64,000 bases of DNA from Polaromonas sp. SP1 (GTDB lineage Bacteria; Pseudomonadota; Gammaproteobacteria; Burkholderiales; Burkholderiaceae_C): contig NZ_CP031013.1 of assembly GCF_003711205.1 (NCBI RefSeq), positions 1,736,001 through 1,800,000 on the forward strand. The letters are read 5' to 3'. A program made the translations under genes and the position numbers. Every line of letters starts with the position of its first letter. The first letter of the stretch is position 1. Of the stretch, positions 8,842-16,883 are shown in pieces. The notes under the pieces are model-generated. The model was given only the letters and a program-made list of their open reading frames with translations, was not told where the DNA came from and made no database searches.

Positions 8842-9288
8842 ATGACGCTCGAAGCCCTGCTGGCCTATGCCCACCTGCTGGCCATCTTCACCATGATTGT
8901 TTTCCTGGCGAGCGAGGCGGCGCTGTGCCGCGTCGAATGGCTGAACGCCGCGGTGGTCGAGCGGCTGGGCAAGGTCGACACGGTTTACGGCATCGCCGCC
9001 GGCGCGGTGTTGGTGACCGGGCTGGCGCGCGTTTTTCTGGGCAGCAAGGGCGCGGCCTGGTACGGCCACAACCCGCTGCTTTATGTGAAGCTGTTGATGT
9101 TCCTGGCCGTGGGGCTGATCTCCGTCAAACCCACGCTGATGTTTGTGCGCTGGCGGCGTGCGCTGCGCGCGAACGGCGCGCTGCCCGATGCGGTGGAAAT
9201 CAAAAAAGCGCGCCGGCTGGTGATGGTGCAGGCGCACATCCTGCCGTTTATTCCGCTGGTCGCTGTGTTCCTGGCGCGGGGGTTCTGA
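8842..9288 (+). CDS. DUF2214 family inner-membrane protein
   Basis: A 148-residue membrane protein with four probable transmembrane segments (about residues 5-25, 48-68, 80-98, 125-146). It begins MTLEALLAYAHLLAIFTM and matches the DUF2214 pattern, a family of unknown function. A ribosome site AAAGGATC precedes the ATG. It sits 44 nt after the lysR gene in the same direction and may be co-transcribed with it. Confidence 0.75.
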   Translation: MTLEALLAYAHLLAIFTMIVFLASEAALCRVEWLNAAVVERLGKVDTVYGIAAGAVLVTGLARVFLGSKGAAWYGHNPLLYVKLLMFLAVGLISVKPTLMFVRWRRALRANGALPDAVEIKKARRLVMVQAHILPFIPLVAVFLARGF

Positions 9289-9289
9289 G

Positions 9290-9470
9290 CCCCCACGCTC
9301 CCCCACTGCGTGTGGGTCGCGAGGCCTTGCAGGCCGCGGCTCGCGAGACGCTTCGCCTCTGTCGCCCGTCCAAGTCTGCGCAGGCAGGCTTGGAGCTGCG
9401 GGCTCCAGCCCCTCGGGGGGCAGCGCATTACACGAAGCTGAAGGCGCAGTGAAAAGCGTGGGGGCTCAAG
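9290..9470. repeat. GC-rich composite intergenic repeat, copy 2
   Basis: The ends are inverted copies of each other (CCCCCACGCT near 9291, AGCGTGGGGG near 9457). The interior holds the 77-bp module (9319-9395) shared with 3924-4000, then CCCCTCGGGGGG. The tail overlaps the last codons of the convergent argO gene. The paired ends would fold into a long hairpin between convergent genes, so it may serve as a bidirectional terminator. Confidence 0.75.
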
Positions 9471-10098
9471 CCAAGCCGCGAATCAGCCAGAAGGCGGTGC
9501 CCCACATCATCAGCGCCACCAGCAAATCCATGGCGCGCCACACCGCCGGCGAATTGAGCCTGCGGCCCACACACCACAGCGCCACGCCCAGGCCGGTGAA
9601 CCACAGCAGCGAACCGGTGATGGCGCCCAGGCCGAACACGGCGTTGTCGGGCTGTGAGTAGGCCAGCGATGCGGTGCCGATCACCACGGCGGTGTCCAGC
9701 CAGGCGTGCGGGTTCAGCCACGACAGCGCCAGCGCCAGGCCGATGGCCTTGCGGCGCGGGATGGCTTCGGCGGCGATGGGCGCGCCGTCGGCCGCTTGCG
9801 GCGCCGGCTGCAGGAAGCGCCGCATCGCCTGCGCGCCGTACACCAGCAGCACCAGGGCGCCGGCGCCCGTCATCGCGCCCAGCAGTTTGTCTGACAGACC
9901 GCCCAGTTGCGCCAGCCCCATCACGCCCAGGCCGATCAGCGCCACATCGGTCAGCACGCAGACGGCGACGGTCAGCCAGAGATGCTGGCGCAGCAGGCCC
10001 ATGCGGATCACATGGGCGTTTTGCGGGCCGATGGCCATGATGAGCGAGAGGCTGAGGACCATGCCGGTCAGGAAGGCGGGGGCGGCGAAGGGGTTCAT
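9466..10098 (-). CDS. argO: ArgO/LysE-type amino acid exporter
   Basis: Inner-membrane exporter of about 210 residues with six predicted membrane segments and the family motif IMAIGPQNAHVIRMGLLRQH near the N-terminus. LysE/ArgO proteins export arginine and lysine. The ATG at 10098 (MNPFAAPAF) is preferred to the upstream candidate at 10137 because typical family members begin here. It is divergent from an ArgP-type regulator, the usual arrangement for regulated argO. Confidence 0.83.
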   Translation of the reverse strand: MNPFAAPAFLTGMVLSLSLIMAIGPQNAHVIRMGLLRQHLWLTVAVCVLTDVALIGLGVMGLAQLGGLSDKLLGAMTGAGALVLLVYGAQAMRRFLQPAPQAADGAPIAAEAIPRRKAIGLALALSWLNPHAWLDTAVVIGTASLAYSQPDNAVFGLGAITGSLLWFTGLGVALWCVGRRLNSPAVWRAMDLLVALMMWGTAFWLIRGLA

Positions 10099-10128
10099 GG
10101 TCTGAAGTGTGCGCCAAGGCTCATAATA

Positions 10129-10173
10129 GTTAAACAAAGTTAACTAAAACTCGGTTTGTTCAATTATTAATTG
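10129..10173. promoter_or_regulatory. argO-argP intergenic control region
   Basis: The divergent spacer is AT-rich and contains two dyads: GTTAA/TTAAC (10129-10144) and the perfect palindrome CAATTATTAATTG (10161-10173). The first fits a LysR-type T-N11-A box and lies next to a TATTAT -10-like hexamer on the minus strand (10123-10128). ArgP binding here is inferred from the gene pair. Confidence 0.45.
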
Positions 10174-10194
10174 AGCAAATGGGGAGCCAATCGC

Positions 10195-11112
10195 ATGCTG
10201 GACGCCCGACAACTCGAAGCCCTCGCCGCCGTGATCGAACACGGCAGCTTCGGCGACGCCGCCAAAGCGCTGAGCCTGACGCTGGCCGCCGTCTCCCTGC
10301 GCATCAAGTCGCTGGAAGGCGCGCTGGGCCAGCGGCTGCTGGTGCGCGGCAAGCAGGTGCGCGCCACGCCGGCCGGCCAGGCGCTGCTGGGCCATGTGCG
10401 GCAGGTGCGGCTGATGGAGTCCGACCTGTTCACCGGCCTGCACGGCGGCGGCAAGGCCGAACGCCTGCAAAGCCTGAGCGTGGCGGTCAATGCCGATTCC
10501 CTGAGTAGCTGGTTTTTGCCGGGCGTGGCGCCGGTGCTGCACAGCCACGGTTTGTTGCTGGATGTGGTGGTGGACGACCAGGACCACACCCACGACGCCC
10601 TCAAAAGCGGTGACGTGACGGGTTGCGTCACCACGCTCGCCGAGGCCATGCGCGGCTGCGTGGCCGAGCCGCTGGGCGTGATGCGCTACCGCTGTATGGC
10701 CGCGCCCGCACTCGTCGCGCAATGGAACGAGCCTGTGGCCGGCAAAGCGGGCCCACAGCGCCTGGCCCACCGCCTGCTGGCCAGCCCGGCCGTGATCTTC
10801 AACCGCAAGGACGCGCTGCAGGACGCCTTCCTGGCCCAGCATTTCAAGCTCAAAGGTGCGCTGTACCCGCGCCATTTCGTGCCGGCGGTGGACGCGTTTG
10901 AACTTGCGCTGGAGCTGGGCATGGGCTGGGGCATGGTGCCCGACATCCTGCTGGCGGGCCGCGCGCACCGCCCGCCGCTGCAGGAAGTGCTGCCGGGCTG
11001 CCCCGTCGATGTGCGGCTGTACTGGCAGCACTGGGCGCGGGAATCGGTGGCCGCGCAGCGGCTGACAGCGGCCGTCAAGCAGGCGGCGAAAGAACAGTTG
11101 CTGCAGGCTTGA
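10195..11112 (+). CDS. argP: ArgP (IciA)-like LysR regulator
   Basis: A 305-residue LysR regulator of the ArgP type. The start MLDARQLEALAAVIEHGSF is diagnostic, with the helix-turn-helix over residues 18-38 (FGDAAKALSLTLAAVSLRI). ArgP activates argO in response to arginine. The ATG at 10195 is chosen because GGGGAG lies 10 nt upstream (10180-10185) and it matches family starts; an upstream in-frame start at 10171 would sit in the operator region. Confidence 0.85.
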   Translation: MLDARQLEALAAVIEHGSFGDAAKALSLTLAAVSLRIKSLEGALGQRLLVRGKQVRATPAGQALLGHVRQVRLMESDLFTGLHGGGKAERLQSLSVAVNADSLSSWFLPGVAPVLHSHGLLLDVVVDDQDHTHDALKSGDVTGCVTTLAEAMRGCVAEPLGVMRYRCMAAPALVAQWNEPVAGKAGPQRLAHRLLASPAVIFNRKDALQDAFLAQHFKLKGALYPRHFVPAVDAFELALELGMGWGMVPDILLAGRAHRPPLQEVLPGCPVDVRLYWQHWARESVAAQRLTAAVKQAAKEQLLQA

Positions 11113-11140
11113 GACGCCCAGGAATTTCAAGTAAAAAGTG

Positions 11141-11188
11141 CCTTCAGCCCAATCGCCGTATAGGCGTATAGCTATCAAATTAATAGCG
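11141..11188 (+). repeat. 48-bp palindromic element, copy b (intergenic)
   Basis: CCTTCAGCCC, an 18-nt middle with the inverted pair CGCCGTATAGGCG, and the AT-rich arm TAGCTATCAAATTAATAGC. It lies 29 nt after the argP stop, before a terminator. The complementary strand is open in the standard frame. Confidence 0.82.
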
Positions 11189-11200
11189 AATTAAACCCCA

Positions 11201-11236
11201 AAGAAAAACCCCCGCAAGCTCACGCCGGCGGGGGTT
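11201..11236 (-). terminator. Rho-independent terminator after the PsiF-repeat gene
   Basis: AACCCCCGC (11207-11215) pairs with GCGGGGGTT (11228-11236), a 9-bp stem. On the minus strand it is followed by a TTTTTC tract, giving a standard intrinsic terminator for the gene at 11279-11632. It could also stop transcription coming from argP. Confidence 0.8.
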
Positions 11237-11278
11237 GGTATCTGCGGCATCAGGCTTATGCCGTCGCGTTCGGCGTGT

Positions 11279-11632
11279 TTACTTTTTCGCGGAGGCGGCA
11301 GCCATGGGCTTGGCAGCCGGTGCGGCGGCGGCAGGCGCTGCGGCTGCAGGTGCTGCTGCCATCTTTTCGTCAGCCGTGCATTTCTTGATGTGCGAGTTCT
11401 TGGCGGCGCCCGAGAGCTTCTTGTCCGCGGCGGACTTCGCGCAGGCGGCGCTTGGTGCCGGGGTCGCGTCACGAACGCATTTCTTCTCAAAACTGGCTTT
11501 GGCGGCGCCGGAGAGCTTTTTCTCGGCGGACTTGGCGGCGCAATCGGCTTGCGCGTCCGCGGCCTGGGCCACGGCCGGCAGGCCCATGGTCATCGCAAAG
11601 GTCACGGCGATCAGGGACAACAGTTTTTTCAT
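11279..11632 (-). CDS. PsiF-repeat periplasmic protein
   Basis: A 117-residue exported protein. A signal peptide (MKKLLSLIAVTFAMTMGLPA, cleavage near AQA) is followed by two PsiF repeats, each with a Cys pair around KKLSGAAK (about residues 30-58 and 61-89), and an Ala/Pro-rich tail. The PsiF family is linked to phosphate starvation in E. coli, but its biochemical role is unknown. The ATG at 11632 has AAGGAG upstream; the longer in-frame extension lacks a signal peptide and is unlikely. Confidence 0.8.
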   Translation of the reverse strand: MKKLLSLIAVTFAMTMGLPAVAQAADAQADCAAKSAEKKLSGAAKASFEKKCVRDATPAPSAACAKSAADKKLSGAAKNSHIKKCTADEKMAAAPAAAAPAAAAPAAKPMAAASAKK

Positions 11633-11782
11633 GAAATGGCTCCTTTTTTCAAATATGTAATGAATCGGTAGGTGCGGGTGAATTCCAACACATAACGCCG
11701 CGCGGGGCAAATTCGACGACCTGGCACCCGCCGAAAGCACGCGGTGGAGGCCTCAAGCGTGGCTTAAACGTAAAATCGATCG

Positions 11783-13468
11783 ATGCTCTCCATCAAAAAA
11801 GACCTGCTCGCGGCCCTGGCTGCGGGCCTGGAAGAACTTTCCCCCGGCGCAGGCGACAAAGCCGCGTTCGAATCCCCCAAAGTGGCGGCCCATGGCGATT
11901 TCGCCTGTACGGCCGCCATGCAGCTGGCCAAGCCGCTCAAGCTCAACCCGCGCCAGGTGGCCGAAAGCCTGCGCGAAAACCTGCTCAAAAAGCCCGCTTT
12001 TGAACGCTGGGTTGCCGCCATCGAGATCGCCGGCCCCGGTTTCATCAACATCCGCCTCAAACCCGCTGCCAAGCAGGAAACCGTGCGCGAGGTGCTGGCC
12101 GCCGGCGCGCAGTTCGGCGTGCAGCCGGCCGATCCGGCGCGCAAGATGATCGTGGAGTTCGTCTCGGCCAACCCGACGGGCCCGCTGCATGTGGGCCACG
12201 GCCGCCAGGCCGCGCTGGGCGACGCGATCTGCAACCTGTTTGCCACGCAGGGCGCAAAAGTCTGGCGCGAGTTCTATTACAACGACGCCGGCGTGCAGAT
12301 CCAGACGCTGGCTACCAGCACGCAGGCGCGCGCCAAAGGCATCAAGCCCGGCGACGCCGGCTGGCCCGAATCGGCCTACAACGGCGACTACATCGCCGAC
12401 ATCGCGGCCGACTTCCTGGCCAAAAAGACCGTCAAGTCGGACGACCGCGAATACACCGCCTCGGGCGACGTGGAAGACATCGACTCGATCCGCCAGTTCG
12501 CCGTCGCCTACCTGCGCCACGAGCAGGACCTGGACCTCAAGGCCTTCTCCGTCAAGTTCGACAACTACTACCTCGAGTCCAGCCTGTACAGCTCGGGCCG
12601 TGTCGACGCCACTGTGGCCAGATTGAAAGACGCCGGCAAGACCTACGAGCAGGATGGCGCGCTGTGGCTGAAGTCAACCGACTACGGCGACGACAAAGAC
12701 CGCGTGATGAAAAAGAGCGACGGCACGTACACCTACTTTGTGCCTGACGTGGCCTACCACCTGGCCAAATGGGAGCGCGGCTTCGGCAAGGCCATCAACA
12801 TCCAGGGCATGGACCACCACGGCACCATCGCCCGCGTGCGCGCCGGGCTGCAGGCCGCCGGCGAAGGCATTCCCCAAGGCTACCCCGACTACGTGCTGCA
12901 CACCATGGTGCGTGTGGTGCGCAACGGCGAAGAGGTCAAGATCTCCAAGCGCGCCGGCAGCTACGTCACCCTGCGCGACCTGATCGAATGGACCAGCGCC
13001 GACGCCGTGCGCTTCTTTTTGCTCAGCCGCAAGCCCGACACCGAATACATCTTCGACATCGACCTGGCGCTGGCCAAGAACAACGAAAACCCGGTGTACT
13101 ACGTGCAGTACGCGCACGCGCGCATCTGCTCCATCCTCACCACCTGGGCCGGCCAGGGCGGCGATGAGGCCAGCCTGAAGTCGGTCGACCTGTCGGCGCT
13201 GGACAGCCCGCAGGCCCAGGCGCTGATGCTGCTGCTGGCCAAGTACCCCGACATGCTGACCAACGCGGCTGACGGATTTGCACCACACGACGTGGCTTTT
13301 TACCTGCGTGAGCTGGCGGCGAGCTATCACAGCTATTACGATGCCGAGCGCATCCTGGTGGATGACGAAGCCGTCAAACTGGCGCGACTGGCGCTGGTCG
13401 CTGCGACCGCACAGGTGCTGCACAATGGCCTGGCGGTGCTGGGCGTGAGCGCTCCGCGCAAGATGTAA
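11783..13468 (+). CDS. argS: Arginyl-tRNA synthetase
   Basis: Class I aminoacyl-tRNA synthetase of 561 residues, charging tRNA-Arg. The HIGH-type motif is in [14 protein letters not shown] (about residues 130-142). The KMSK-like loop reads [10 protein letters not shown] near residue 390, and the C-terminal DALR-type anticodon-binding domain ends in [12 protein letters not shown]. The N-terminal Add-1 domain (about residues 1-90) is present, so the protein looks full length. Confidence 0.96.
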   Translation: MLSIKKDLLAALAAGLEELSPGAGDKAAFESPKVAAHGDFACTAAMQLAKPLKLNPRQVAESLRENLLKKPAFERWVAAIEIAGPGFINIRLKPAAKQETVREVLAAGAQFGVQPADPARKMIVEFVSANPTGPLHVGHGRQAALGDAICNLFATQGAKVWREFYYNDAGVQIQTLATSTQARAKGIKPGDAGWPESAYNGDYIADIAADFLAKKTVKSDDREYTASGDVEDIDSIRQFAVAYLRHEQDLDLKAFSVKFDNYYLESSLYSSGRVDATVARLKDAGKTYEQDGALWLKSTDYGDDKDRVMKKSDGTYTYFVPDVAYHLAKWERGFGKAINIQGMDHHGTIARVRAGLQAAGEGIPQGYPDYVLHTMVRVVRNGEEVKISKRAGSYVTLRDLIEWTSADAVRFFLLSRKPDTEYIFDIDLALAKNNENPVYYVQYAHARICSILTTWAGQGGDEASLKSVDLSALDSPQAQALMLLLAKYPDMLTNAADGFAPHDVAFYLRELAASYHSYYDAERILVDDEAVKLARLALVAATAQVLHNGLAVLGVSAPRKM

Positions 13469-13521
13469 CACCGGTGAAAAGCATGCGATTTTCAGGACAA
13501 GGCAATGAACGTGGGCAAGGT

Positions 13522-14151
13522 ATGAATACACAACGAGGCGGAACCCTGCTGGGTTTGATTATTGGCGCCCTGATCGGCCTGGGGGCCGCGCTGGCCGTGG
13601 CGGTCTACATCACCAAGGTGCCGGTTCCCTTCATGAACAAGAGCCAGGCGCGCAACCCCGACAGCGACGCCGTCGAGGCCAAGAAAAACAAGGACTGGAA
13701 CCCGAACGCGCCGCTGGCCGGCAAGAACCAGCCCAAGCCGCCGCCTGCGCCCGCCGCTGAAACACCCGGCGCGCCGGTGCCCGACCCGGCCGTCGCCGCC
13801 GTGCCGAAGGCAGCCGCCTCGGCTGCCGCCAAAGCCACCAAGCCTGCGGCCGACCCGCTGGGCGACCTGGCCAAGGCCAAGGTCGAAGGCCTGTCGTCCG
13901 GCCCCGGCGTCGACCCTTTCAGCTATTTCATCCAGGCCGGCGCTTTCCGCACGCCCGAAGACGCCGAGCAGCAGCGCGCCAGGCTGTCGCTGCTGGGCAT
14001 GCAGGCCAAGGTCACTGAGCGCGAGCAGGCGGGCCGCACCGTGTACCGCGTGCGCCTGGGGCCTTTCGACAAGAAAGAAGACGCCGACAAAGTCAAGGAG
14101 CGGCTGGACAACAATTCGATTGAAACCGCGCTGGTGCGGGTGCAGCGCTGA
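13522..14151 (+). CDS. SPOR-domain (FtsN-like) membrane protein
   Basis: A 209-residue bitopic protein: one N-terminal membrane helix (LLGLIIGALIGLGAALAVAV), an Ala/Pro-rich periplasmic linker of about 100 residues, and a C-terminal SPOR domain (YFIQAGAFRTPEDAEQQRA to the end) that binds denuded peptidoglycan at the division site. The start at 13522 (MNTQRGGTLLG) places the membrane helix at the N-terminus; an earlier in-frame start has no such support. It lies 53 nt after argS, as often seen in Burkholderiales. Confidence 0.83.
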   Translation: MNTQRGGTLLGLIIGALIGLGAALAVAVYITKVPVPFMNKSQARNPDSDAVEAKKNKDWNPNAPLAGKNQPKPPPAPAAETPGAPVPDPAVAAVPKAAASAAAKATKPAADPLGDLAKAKVEGLSSGPGVDPFSYFIQAGAFRTPEDAEQQRARLSLLGMQAKVTEREQAGRTVYRVRLGPFDKKEDADKVKERLDNNSIETALVRVQR

Positions 14152-14254
14152 ACTTTTCGCGGGGCAGGCATACAAACCCTTGTCACCTGGCCGTCCAGGG
14201 CGCAATCCCGCAGCCGGCCACAACCTTTTTTTGCCATTCCAGGAGAAGAATTTG

Positions 14255-14914
14255 ATGCAACGTCGTGAGTTTTCGCTTTCAGCTGCTGCGGCAGCCGCCG
14301 CCACCCTGGGCGCAGCCGCCCTGCCCGGCATGGCGCAAGCCCAGGCCAGGGCCTTCAAGGAAGGTTCCGACTACCTGGCGCTGGACAAGCCGGCCCCGAC
14401 CGAAGCCCCCGCGGGCCAGGTGGAAGTGGTGGAATTCTTCTGGTACAGCTGCCCGCACTGCTACGCCTTTGAGCCCCTGCTCGAGGCCTGGATCAAACAG
14501 GTGCCCAAGGACGTGTATGTCCGGCGCGTCCCGGTGTCCTTCCGTCCCGACTTCGAGCCGCAGCAGCGCCTGTATTACGTGCTGGAAGCCATGGGCAAGG
14601 TTGAAGAGCTGCATAAAAAGGTGTTCAACGCCATCCACCAGGACAAGCAGCCGCTCAACACCGCCGACATGGTGGCGGCCTGGGCCGAAAAGCAGGGCCT
14701 GGACAAGGCCAAGTTTGTCGAGATGTACAACTCTTTTACGGTCACCACCAAGGCCCGCAAGGCCACGCAGCTGCAGGATCAGTACAAGGTCGACGGCGTG
14801 CCGGCCCTGGGCATTGCCGGTCGCTATTACACCTCCGGCACGCTGGCCCAGAACATGCCCCGCGCGCTGCAGATCACGGACTCGCTGATCGCGCAGTCCC
14901 GCGGTAAAAAGTAA
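14255..14914 (+). CDS. dsbA: Thiol:disulfide interchange protein DsbA
   Basis: Periplasmic disulfide oxidase of 219 residues. It has an N-terminal signal (RREFSLSAAAAAAAT, cleavage near AQA), the active-site motif CPHC within YSCPHCYAF (about residue 69), an all-helical insert, and the cis-proline loop GVPALGIAGRYY. It introduces disulfides into exported proteins. The ATG at 14255 follows AGGAGAAG by a normal spacing; the upstream in-frame extension is not coding in character. Confidence 0.92.
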   Translation: MQRREFSLSAAAAAAATLGAAALPGMAQAQARAFKEGSDYLALDKPAPTEAPAGQVEVVEFFWYSCPHCYAFEPLLEAWIKQVPKDVYVRRVPVSFRPDFEPQQRLYYVLEAMGKVEELHKKVFNAIHQDKQPLNTADMVAAWAEKQGLDKAKFVEMYNSFTVTTKARKATQLQDQYKVDGVPALGIAGRYYTSGTLAQNMPRALQITDSLIAQSRGKK

Positions 14915-14927
14915 CACCCCCGTCCAG

Positions 14928-15206
14928 GCTCACTGCGTGTAGCCCGTTCCCCCCTCAAGGGGGCGGTGAGTCGGGCACACCCCTATCGGGCTCACTGCGT
15001 GTAGCCCTTTTCCCCTGCAGGGGACGGCGCCCGCGGCCCGGCAAAGCCGGTTCCGCGGCTGCCCACTGGTGAAATACCCCCACCGGTATTGCCCAAAGAA
15101 TTCTTCAAGCCAGCATGAGCCCCGGAACCGGCTTCGCCGGGCCGTAGGGCGGGCTGCCCCCTCGGGGGGCAGCGACCCACACGAAGTGGGGGAGCGTGGG
15201 GGCCAT
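14928..15206. repeat. GC-rich repeat cluster between dsbA and lptA
   Basis: This occupies most of the 383-nt gap. Two copies of CTCACTGCGTGTAGCCC occur at 14931 and 14989, followed by CGGCAAAGCCGGTTCCGCGG (15041) and its inverted partner GGAACCGGCTTCGCCGG (15124), then CCCCCTCGGGGGG and CACACGAAGTGGGGGAGCG. The halves can fold back on each other into a long imperfect cruciform. No gene or convincing ORF was found in the gap; the ends near 15207-15297 hold only the lptA leader. Confidence 0.75.
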
Positions 15207-15297
15207 TTTTATGCCCCTAATAATTCACTGTGCAAGCCATTCCCACAGCTTGCATGGCTACAATGGCCGGACACCCACGCAGCAAGATTCGTGCCTT

Positions 15298-15924
15298 ATG
15301 AAATATCCCCTTTTTTCCCTCATCCTGCCGGCCGTTCTGGCGCTGGGGGCGGCGTTTCCGGCCTGGGCTGAAAAAGCCGACCGCGACAAGCCCATGAATG
15401 CCGAGGCGGATGCCCTGCGGTATGACGACCTGAAGCAAACCAGCGTTTTCACCGGCAATGTGGTGATCACCAAGGGCACGACCATCGTGCGCGGCGAGCG
15501 GGTCGACGTGAGCCAGGACCCCGAGGGCTACCAGCAGGCCGTGTCCATCGCGGCGCCGGGCAAGCTGGCCTTCTACCGTAAAAAGCGCGACGGCGTGGAC
15601 GAGTACATCGAGGGCGAGGCCGAGCGGATCGAATACGACAGCAAGGCCGACCTCGTCAAATTCATCAAGCGTGCCGTGGTGCGCCGCTACAACGGCGCCA
15701 CCCTGGTCGACGAAACCACAGGCGCCGTGATCGTTTACGACAACAACACCGACGTCTTCACGGTGGAGGGCGGCACGCAAAACAAAACCGCCGCCAACCC
15801 GAGCGGACGGATTCGCGCCATGCTGTCGCCCCGCGCCGCCGCGTCGGCGCCGGCCGCTGCAAAGCCATCCGGCCCGGCCGTCACCCTGCGCCCCAGCACC
15901 ACGCTGGGCAGCGAAAAGAACTAG
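15298..15924 (+). CDS. lptA: LPS transport periplasmic protein LptA
   Basis: A 208-residue OstA-fold protein that bridges LPS from the inner membrane to LptD. It has a signal peptide (MKYPLFSLILPAVLALGAA, cleavage near AWA) and the family pattern MNAEADALRYDDLKQTSVF, then GNVVITKGT and the C-terminal R-less tail. It is followed after 14 nt by lptB. The usual upstream partners lptC and kdsC are not present; dsbA and a repeat cluster are there instead. Confidence 0.9.
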   Translation: MKYPLFSLILPAVLALGAAFPAWAEKADRDKPMNAEADALRYDDLKQTSVFTGNVVITKGTTIVRGERVDVSQDPEGYQQAVSIAAPGKLAFYRKKRDGVDEYIEGEAERIEYDSKADLVKFIKRAVVRRYNGATLVDETTGAVIVYDNNTDVFTVEGGTQNKTAANPSGRIRAMLSPRAAASAPAAAKPSGPAVTLRPSTTLGSEKN

Positions 15925-15938
15925 AAAGACCTGCACAG

Positions 15939-16739
15939 ATGGATGTGGTGACTGATATTTCGGCGGCCCCCCGCGCTCACGGCGCTTCCGCCCCCACCCC
16001 CAGCCGCCTCGTGGCGCAAGGGCTGCAAAAATCGTACGGCAGCCGCAAGGTGGTGCAAGACGTGTCGCTGGCCGTGCAAAAAGGCGAAGTGGTCGGCCTG
16101 CTCGGGCCCAACGGTGCGGGCAAGACGACTTCTTTCTACATGATCGTGGGCCTGGTGCGCGCCGATGCGGGCGAAATCTCCATCGACGGCCAATCGGTCG
16201 AGCACATGCCGATTCACCTGCGCGCCCGCCTGGGCCTGAGCTACCTGCCGCAAGAGGCCTCGATTTTCCGCAAGCTCACGGTCGAAGAAAACGTGCGCGC
16301 CGTGCTGGAGCTGCAGCTGGGCGCCAACGGCAAGCCGCTGGGCCGCGCCGACATCGAGTCGCGCCTGGACGCGCTGCTGCAGGACTTGCGCGTGGACCAC
16401 CTGCGCAACTCACCCGCGCCGGCGCTGTCGGGCGGCGAGCGCCGCCGCGTCGAGATCGCACGCGCGCTGGCGACCCAGCCGCGTTTTATTTTGCTCGACG
16501 AGCCCTTTGCCGGTATTGACCCGATCGCCGTCATCGAGATCCAGCGCATCATCGGTTTCCTCAAGTCGCGCGGCATCGGCGTGCTGATCACCGACCACAA
16601 CGTGCGCGAGACGCTGGGCATTTGCGACCACGCCTACATCATCAGCGACGGCCATGTGCTGGCGCAAGGCACACCGTCCGAGATCGTGAACAACGCCGAT
16701 GTGCGCCGTGTCTATCTTGGCGAACACTTCAAGATGTGA
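15939..16739 (+). CDS. lptB: LPS export ABC transporter ATPase LptB
   Basis: Cytoplasmic ATPase of the LptBFGC extractor, 266 residues. Walker A GPNGAGKTT is near residue 52, the LptB-type Q-loop and signature LSGGERRRVEIARAL near 163, Walker B FILLDEPFAGIDP near 187 and the switch histidine in ITDHN near 219. The family-specific YLPQEASIF is present. An N-terminal tail of about 25 residues, rich in Ala/Pro, precedes the conserved start (LVAQGLQKSYG). Confidence 0.95.
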   Translation: MDVVTDISAAPRAHGASAPTPSRLVAQGLQKSYGSRKVVQDVSLAVQKGEVVGLLGPNGAGKTTSFYMIVGLVRADAGEISIDGQSVEHMPIHLRARLGLSYLPQEASIFRKLTVEENVRAVLELQLGANGKPLGRADIESRLDALLQDLRVDHLRNSPAPALSGGERRRVEIARALATQPRFILLDEPFAGIDPIAVIEIQRIIGFLKSRGIGVLITDHNVRETLGICDHAYIISDGHVLAQGTPSEIVNNADVRRVYLGEHFKM

Positions 16740-16744
16740 ACATG

Positions 16745-16850
16745 GTTCCCCCCTGTTGTCGCTCACTTCGTGTAGCTCCCTCTCCCCCTCCGGGGACGGT
16801 GCCTGCGGCCTGGCGGAGCCAGTTCCGCGGCGCCTGCTGGCTGAAGACAT
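16745..16850. repeat. GC-rich intergenic repeat between lptB and rpoN
   Basis: It contains GTCGCTCACTTCGTGTAGC, CCCCTCCGGGG and GGCGGAGCCAGTTCCGCGG, the same modules as the cluster at 14928-15206 but with several changes. It lies inside the lptB-rpoN gap (144 nt), so rpoN must be read through it or have its own promoter downstream. Confidence 0.7.
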
Positions 16851-16883
16851 GTCACCTCAACCTTCCGTGTATTTGAAAGTCCC

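Noticed and set aside
10144..11178. 344-codon minus-strand frame opposite argP, starting inside repeat copy b
   Set aside because: argP on the plus strand is clear. The frame is open at its start only because the 48-bp element is stop-free on that strand.
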